Positions 5,340-8,570 of a stretch of DNA of 8,570 bases are shown piece by piece (positions within the stretch are counted from its first letter, which is position 1; each line of letters opens with the position of its first letter). Source of the DNA: Campylobacter concisus (GTDB lineage Bacteria; Campylobacterota; Campylobacteria; Campylobacterales; Campylobacteraceae); contig JAHADO010000045.1 of the NCBI GenBank assembly GCA_018375265.1, positions 1 through 8,570 of the forward strand, read 5' to 3'. A program made the position numbers and the translations under genes. The notes under the pieces were generated by a model that ran no database searches, had not been told where the DNA came from, and worked only from the letters and a program-made list of their open reading frames with translations.

Positions 5340-7451
5340 TATTATAAATATACAACTGATGATATCGCTCAAACTGATAAATTTTCATCTAATGCACCAC
5401 TACCAGTACTAAGCGATAAGACTCCGACATTTACGGGCAGCATAGATAGCAGCGCAACTAAAGCTATCATCACTGTTCTTGATAAAAATGGACATGAAGT
5501 CTTTACAAAAGAGCTTAGCCAAAGCGAATTTGCAAATGGTAAATTTGAAGTCACATCTGATAACTTAGAGGATGGCAACTATAACATCAAAGCAACTGCT
5601 GTCTTTTCAAATGGCGACAAGAGCACAATAGTTAGCGAATTTGTAGTTGATAAAACACCAGTTACTATAGAAAACATCAAGATCATCGAAAATGATGGCG
5701 AGGGACTACACCATACGCTTAAATTTAACCTCAAAAACTATGAGGATGGCGATAAGATCGAGAGTATAAAAATCGTAACAGCTGACGGAACTACTAACGT
5801 AATCTCTGTTGGCACTACTAAGCCAACTAATGGCGTGCTAAGCTTTGAGTACGATCATAAGATAAAACTAGGCGATAAAATAGAAGTTGAGATGACTGAT
5901 AAGGCTGGCACAAAATATACTCACGTAAATGAAATTTTAGTTCCAACTATGACGCAGTTTGAAAACGGCAACGACACAACTACAAATGCAAATAATCGCT
6001 CAGCTGAGAAGTTGTGGGGCACTATGGAGATGAGCGAAGATGGCCTTAGAGCTGATGGCTCAAGGATCGTTTCAAATGACGCTATCCCATACCTAAGAGC
6101 TGTGATCCCAGAAGATGCAACTGCAGGCAATGCTAGCGACAATCAAACTGTAAGTGAGTTTTTAAATAGTGGTAGAGGCATAACATGGGGCACTGGCGAT
6201 GTTAGATTTGTAGCAACTAACGTTGATAGAGGTGTTTCAAAAGAGCTATTATCTCAATCGATAGAAAAACCAATAGGCAATGTAACGCCTGATCACTACA
6301 ATAGACTTACAGGCTATAACAACAGACTTGACGGCTATGGCAAGATGGCTGATGGCGTTTATAAAATTTCTATCGATGGTAAGTATCAAGGCGGTGATGA
6401 GCTACTTCACAACTCTATTCAATTTACGATCGACGCAACAGCTGCAACGATAAATGACTCAAAATTAAGCTATGATGCAGCGACTGGTAAAACAACATGG
6501 AGTGGAATTTTAAGTGAAAATGGAGTTGGCGCAAGCTATACGCTAAAAGAGCACTTTGAAGAGGCGGTAAAAGGTATAGCTCTAAAAGATAGTATCACAC
6601 TAAGAGGTGCTGATGGACACATCATAGCTGCAAATTCTGTAACGCTTGATGAAAATGGAAATTTCGAAGCAGTGTTTAACGGCGATGTAAAAGCAAGCGA
6701 TGTCTATCTACAAATTTCTGATATCGCTAAAAATACAAGAGTAGTTGCAGACAATGACAATGATAACGTGATCACAACTACTGAAGGTAATGACATCATC
6801 AATGTTGGAAATGGCGATAACATCATACACGCAGGACGCGGTGAAAATGAAATTCGCACAGGCAATGGCAACAATGTAATCATAACTGGCGATAACAACG
6901 ACGTCATAACCACAGGAAGTGGTAACGACTACATCGACGCTGGCAGAAGTGGCTATACTGGCGCAAACAAAGGCGATCTAGTAAATGCTGGCGCTGGCAA
7001 TGATAAGGTTGTATTTACTTTTGATAATCCAAGAGCAGCTCTATCTCAAAGTCTAGATGGCGGAGAGGGCACAGATACGCTTATCATGCGTCCAGTGGCA
7101 AAGGATGGCACTATCGACTTTGATAAGATAGATAATAAGTCTTTAACTAATGCGATCAAGAATTTTGAAGAGATCCAGCTTGGCATGGATGAGCATGGCA
7201 ATGACAACCAAGATGTTAAGCTACTAAATTTAAAAGCAGATAATGTATTTAGCATCACTGATGATGTAAATACTATCTTAAAAATAAGCGGCGACAACAA
7301 AGATAGCGTTTCATTAAAAGGATTTACTGAGGCTACAAATCAAAGTGGTGTTGAGCATGGATATACAAGATATGAGGGTCAAACAAGCTCAGACACTCCA
7401 AAAACTATCTATATAGATGTCGATAACGATATAAACAAACAACTTGTATAA
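5340..7451 (+). CDS. C-terminal part of gene B: Ig-like domains, RTX repeats and type I secretion tail
   Basis: This part is in the same frame as the N-terminal piece, directly after its stop. The first possible long-ORF start is a GTG at 5835, which has no ribosome binding site and lies inside a domain, so it is probably not a real start. The segment at about 5380-5670 repeats the earlier Ig-like domain (TPTFTGSIDSSA, VLDKNGHEVFTK, EFVVDKTP). Another Ig-like unit follows to about 5945 (IENIKIIENDGEG, KIEVEMTDKAG). The stretch 5950-6750 is unrecognised. RTX-type GD/GN repeats occupy about 6753-7019. The final module (GGEGTDTLIM, NFEEIQLG, KADNVFSITD, LKISGDNKDSV) ends in TIYIDVDNDINKQLV, closely matching the tail of gene C. 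A strong terminator starts at the stop codon. Confidence 0.8.
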   Translation, partial: YYKYTTDDIAQTDKFSSNAPLPVLSDKTPTFTGSIDSSATKAIITVLDKNGHEVFTKELSQSEFANGKFEVTSDNLEDGNYNIKATAVFSNGDKSTIVSEFVVDKTPVTIENIKIIENDGEGLHHTLKFNLKNYEDGDKIESIKIVTADGTTNVISVGTTKPTNGVLSFEYDHKIKLGDKIEVEMTDKAGTKYTHVNEILVPTMTQFENGNDTTTNANNRSAEKLWGTMEMSEDGLRADGSRIVSNDAIPYLRAVIPEDATAGNASDNQTVSEFLNSGRGITWGTGDVRFVATNVDRGVSKELLSQSIEKPIGNVTPDHYNRLTGYNNRLDGYGKMADGVYKISIDGKYQGGDELLHNSIQFTIDATAATINDSKLSYDAATGKTTWSGILSENGVGASYTLKEHFEEAVKGIALKDSITLRGADGHIIAANSVTLDENGNFEAVFNGDVKASDVYLQISDIAKNTRVVADNDNDNVITTTEGNDIINVGNGDNIIHAGRGENEIRTGNGNNVIITGDNNDVITTGSGNDYIDAGRSGYTGANKGDLVNAGAGNDKVVFTFDNPRAALSQSLDGGEGTDTLIMRPVAKDGTIDFDKIDNKSLTNAIKNFEEIQLGMDEHGNDNQDVKLLNLKADNVFSITDDVNTILKISGDNKDSVSLKGFTEATNQSGVEHGYTRYEGQTSSDTPKTIYIDVDNDINKQLV
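6753..7019 (+). repeat. RTX-type nonapeptide repeat block of gene B
   Basis: The encoded segment has a run of GN/GD units (EGNDIINVGNGDNIIHAGRG, TGNGNNVIITGDNNDVIT, GSGNDYIDAG, GAGNDKVVF). These resemble the GGxGxDxUx repeats that bind calcium and fold after export. Several units have Asn instead of the usual Asp, which may weaken calcium binding. Confidence 0.75.
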
Positions 7452-7483
7452 AATTTGGGCTTTTTAGCCCAAATTCTTCTTTT
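7452..7483 (+). terminator. Intrinsic terminator after gene B
   Basis: AATTTGGGCT (7452-7461) pairs perfectly with AGCCCAAATT (7466-7475) around a TTTT loop. The pyrimidine/T tail CTTCTTTT follows. The stem starts right after the stop codon. Confidence 0.85.
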
Positions 7484-7526
7484 AAATTCCTATTTTTACT
7501 CCTAAAAAACGCCTTTAAAACCATCT

Positions 7527-7542
7527 TTGTACCAAAGTACAA
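7527..7542. promoter_or_regulatory. Palindromic operator upstream of gene C
   Basis: TTGTACCAAAGTACAA is identical over 16 bases to the site at gene A, and the match continues rightward through ATATA. Its centre (7534.5) is 31.5 bp before the -10 box. Confidence 0.75.
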
Positions 7543-7565
7543 TATACAAATTTAATAAAAAATAT

Positions 7566-7571
7566 TAGAAT
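7566..7571 (+). promoter_or_regulatory. -10 box of gene C promoter (TAGAAT)
   Basis: TAGAAT is at the conserved spacing from the operator. Transcription would start near 7578, about 23 bases before the ATG. No -35 box is visible. Confidence 0.6.
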
Positions 7572-7600
7572 AAATCAAAAAATAAAAGTAAGGAATAAAG

Positions 7601-8137
7601 ATGGCAGCTGTAGCCGGCAAGGTAAAAAGCGTCACATCTGATGTTGTAGCGATAGATAAAAACGACCGTGTAAGAGTTCTAAACGTAGATGATGAGGTTT
7701 ATATAGGAGAGAGCATAAAAGGCGAGAGCCAAAGTGCTAGTGTGACTATCACAGCAGTGGATGGTAGCGACATATCTCTAAATGGATATGACACGATATG
7801 GCTTGATAGTAGCGTGGTAAGTGCTGATACTAGCGCTGAAAATAGTATCGATACTGATGCACTTTTTAGAGCGCTTCTTGGAGAAAACTACGCTGAGATA
7901 CTTGATCAGATGAATGAAAAAGTAGAAGATATGTTTGCAAAAACGCAGCCAAATGAGGCTGAAAATGGCTCAAATAGCCTTGAGAGCAGTGAAAATTTAG
8001 CGCACAAGCATAGCACAAATGATGAGATTTTATCTGACTCAAACGAGCTAAAAGTAGATAACTCTTATGAGCATGCAAATTTTGACGCAACTACGATATA
8101 TATCGAGATCGATAACGATCTAAATAAACTTTCATAA
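7601..8137 (+). CDS. Gene C: miniature retention-module protein with type I secretion tail
   Basis: This intact 178-residue protein starts at an ATG with AAGGA at 7590-7594. Residues 1-75 are a retention module aligned with genes A and B (GKVKSVTSDVVAIDKNDRVRVL, then VDDEVYIGESIKGE, then TAVDGSDISLNGYDTIWLD). The expected IQKALL..ANITDLEETAAGG stretch is replaced by LFRALLGENYAEILDQMNEK (residues 88-107), so the LapG-type TAAG site is absent. The middle (105-160) is acidic, rich in Asn, Ser and Glu, and resembles no domain I know. The end, TIYIEIDNDLNKLS, nearly matches the tail of gene B. All adhesive repeats are missing. It could be a decayed adhesin. It could instead be a small secretion-channel occupant or modulator that cannot be released by protease; that role is inference. 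It has its own promoter, operator and terminator. Confidence 0.85.
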   Translation: MAAVAGKVKSVTSDVVAIDKNDRVRVLNVDDEVYIGESIKGESQSASVTITAVDGSDISLNGYDTIWLDSSVVSADTSAENSIDTDALFRALLGENYAEILDQMNEKVEDMFAKTQPNEAENGSNSLESSENLAHKHSTNDEILSDSNELKVDNSYEHANFDATTIYIEIDNDLNKLS

Positions 8138-8161
8138 ATTTGAGCCTCTTGGCTCAAATTT
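8136..8161 (+). terminator. Intrinsic terminator after gene C
   Basis: AAATTTGAGCC (8136-8146) pairs perfectly with GGCTCAAATTT (8151-8161) around a TCTT loop. The stem overlaps the last two bases of the stop codon. It separates gene C from thiD. Confidence 0.8.
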
Positions 8162-8189
8162 CTTATCCTAAAATTTAACTAACATCTCT

Positions 8190-8195
8190 TATAAT
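8190..8195 (+). promoter_or_regulatory. -10 box of thiD promoter (TATAAT)
   Basis: A consensus TATAAT lies between the gene C terminator and thiD, giving a predicted start near 8202. The GTAC palindrome is absent here, so thiD appears to be outside the adhesin regulon. Confidence 0.6.
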
Positions 8196-8221
8196 AAGCC
8201 AAAATTTACAAAAGGAAAACG

Positions 8222-8570
8222 ATGAAAAAAATTCTAATCATCGCAGGCTCTTGCAATAGCGGCACAGCAGGGCTTCAGGCTGATATAAAGACATGCGCTA
8301 GGTTAAATTGTTACAGCGCAACGGCGGTTACTTCGTTAGTTGCTGAGACCACAGACGCGATAAAAAGCGTAGTTTGTCTTGAGCCTAGCTTTGTTAAAGA
8401 CGAACTTAGCACGCTTGCGGATGAATTTAGCTTTGATGCCATAAAGATCGGCATGCTCTTTAGCGAGGAGATAATGGACGTGGTGCATGAGTTTTTGCTC
8501 GCTCAAAAGTGCAAGATCGTGCTTGATCCAGTCTGCGTCTCAAAGAGCGGTCACAAGCTCATAAAAGATA
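8222..8570 (+). CDS. thiD: Hydroxymethylpyrimidine/phosphomethylpyrimidine kinase, 5' part
   Basis: The reading frame runs off the window after 116 codons (usual family length is about 265). It begins MKKILIIAGSCNSGTAGLQADI, the ribokinase-fold nucleotide/substrate loop of ThiD, followed by TAVTSLVAETT and later IKIGML, VLDPVCVSKSGH and KLI, all in family order. ThiD phosphorylates hydroxymethylpyrimidine and its phosphate in the cytoplasm to make the pyrimidine half of thiamine. The first loop reads SCNSGTAGLQAD where many family members have D.SGGAGIQAD, a modest departure. The start is supported by AAAGGAA at 8211-8217. It has its own -10 box, lies 84 bp beyond gene C behind that gene's terminator, and shows no functional link to the adhesins. 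Confidence 0.9.
   Translation, partial: MKKILIIAGSCNSGTAGLQADIKTCARLNCYSATAVTSLVAETTDAIKSVVCLEPSFVKDELSTLADEFSFDAIKIGMLFSEEIMDVVHEFLLAQKCKIVLDPVCVSKSGHKLIKD

Larger units (their letters stand above)
3306..7451 (+). pseudogene. Gene B: large retention-module adhesin with PA14-like and Ig-like domains, interrupted by an in-frame TAA
   Basis: The frame starting at 3306 is open to 7451 except for a single TAA at 5337-5339, codon 678 of 1382. Codons after the stop continue directly with coherent protein (YYKYTTDDIAQTDKFSSNAP...) that forms a second copy of the Ig-like domain found near the N-terminus. A nonsense change in one gene therefore explains it better than two genes. The full product would be a surface adhesin of about 1381 residues: retention module, TAAG site, Ig-like domain, PA14-like domain, more Ig-like domains, an unrecognised region, RTX repeats and secretion tail. 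No alternative gene start with a ribosome binding site is visible after the stop. Stop readthrough, a sequencing error or a true loss of function all remain possible. Confidence 0.82.

Noticed and set aside
255..8137. One polycistronic adhesin operon
   Set aside because: Each gene is followed by its own hairpin and preceded by its own operator and -10 box, so separate transcripts are more likely.

Overview
The window looks like the chromosome of a Campylobacter, probably of the C. concisus group. The coding DNA is moderately AT-rich with frequent 'aaattta' codon strings, the spacers are very AT-rich, and the promoters have a -10 box without a clear -35. The genus is an inference from sequence style and gene content; the species is a guess.

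Most of the window (about 255-8137) holds three paralogous genes in tandem on the + strand, all for type I-secreted proteins of the LapA/RTX-adhesin type. Each begins with the same roughly 75-residue N-terminal 'retention module' and ends with a short C-terminal secretion-signal-like tail. Gene A (255-3172) carries a Thr/Pro linker and a long array of GDGDD-type repeats. Gene B (3306-7451) carries Ig-like domains, a PA14-like domain and an RTX-type nonapeptide block. Gene C (7601-8137) is a 178-residue miniature: a retention module joined almost directly to a secretion tail. Genes A and B have the TAAG motif cut by LapG-type periplasmic proteases in known systems; gene C does not.

Both large genes are interrupted as written. 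Gene A needs one extra base near 1987-1989 to stay in frame. Gene B has one in-frame TAA at 5337-5339 inside a reading frame that is otherwise open for 1381 codons. Gene C is intact.

The three genes do not form one operon. Each has its own promoter region and its own 3' hairpin. All three promoter regions share a palindrome (TTGTAC-N4-GTACAA, or a close variant) whose centre lies exactly 31.5 bp upstream of a TAAAAT/TAGAAT -10 box. This is roughly the geometry of a class II activator site, so the three genes look like one small regulon under an unidentified dimeric regulator. This shared switch and the miniature third paralog are the most interesting parts of the window. The ABC transporter, membrane fusion protein, TolC and LapD/LapG expected for this pathway are not in the window.

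The right edge (8222-8570) holds the start of thiD, a thiamine-pathway kinase with its own promoter and no apparent link to the adhesins. No RNA genes, insertion sequences or CRISPR arrays were found. The left 254 bases are AT-rich upstream DNA without a supportable gene.
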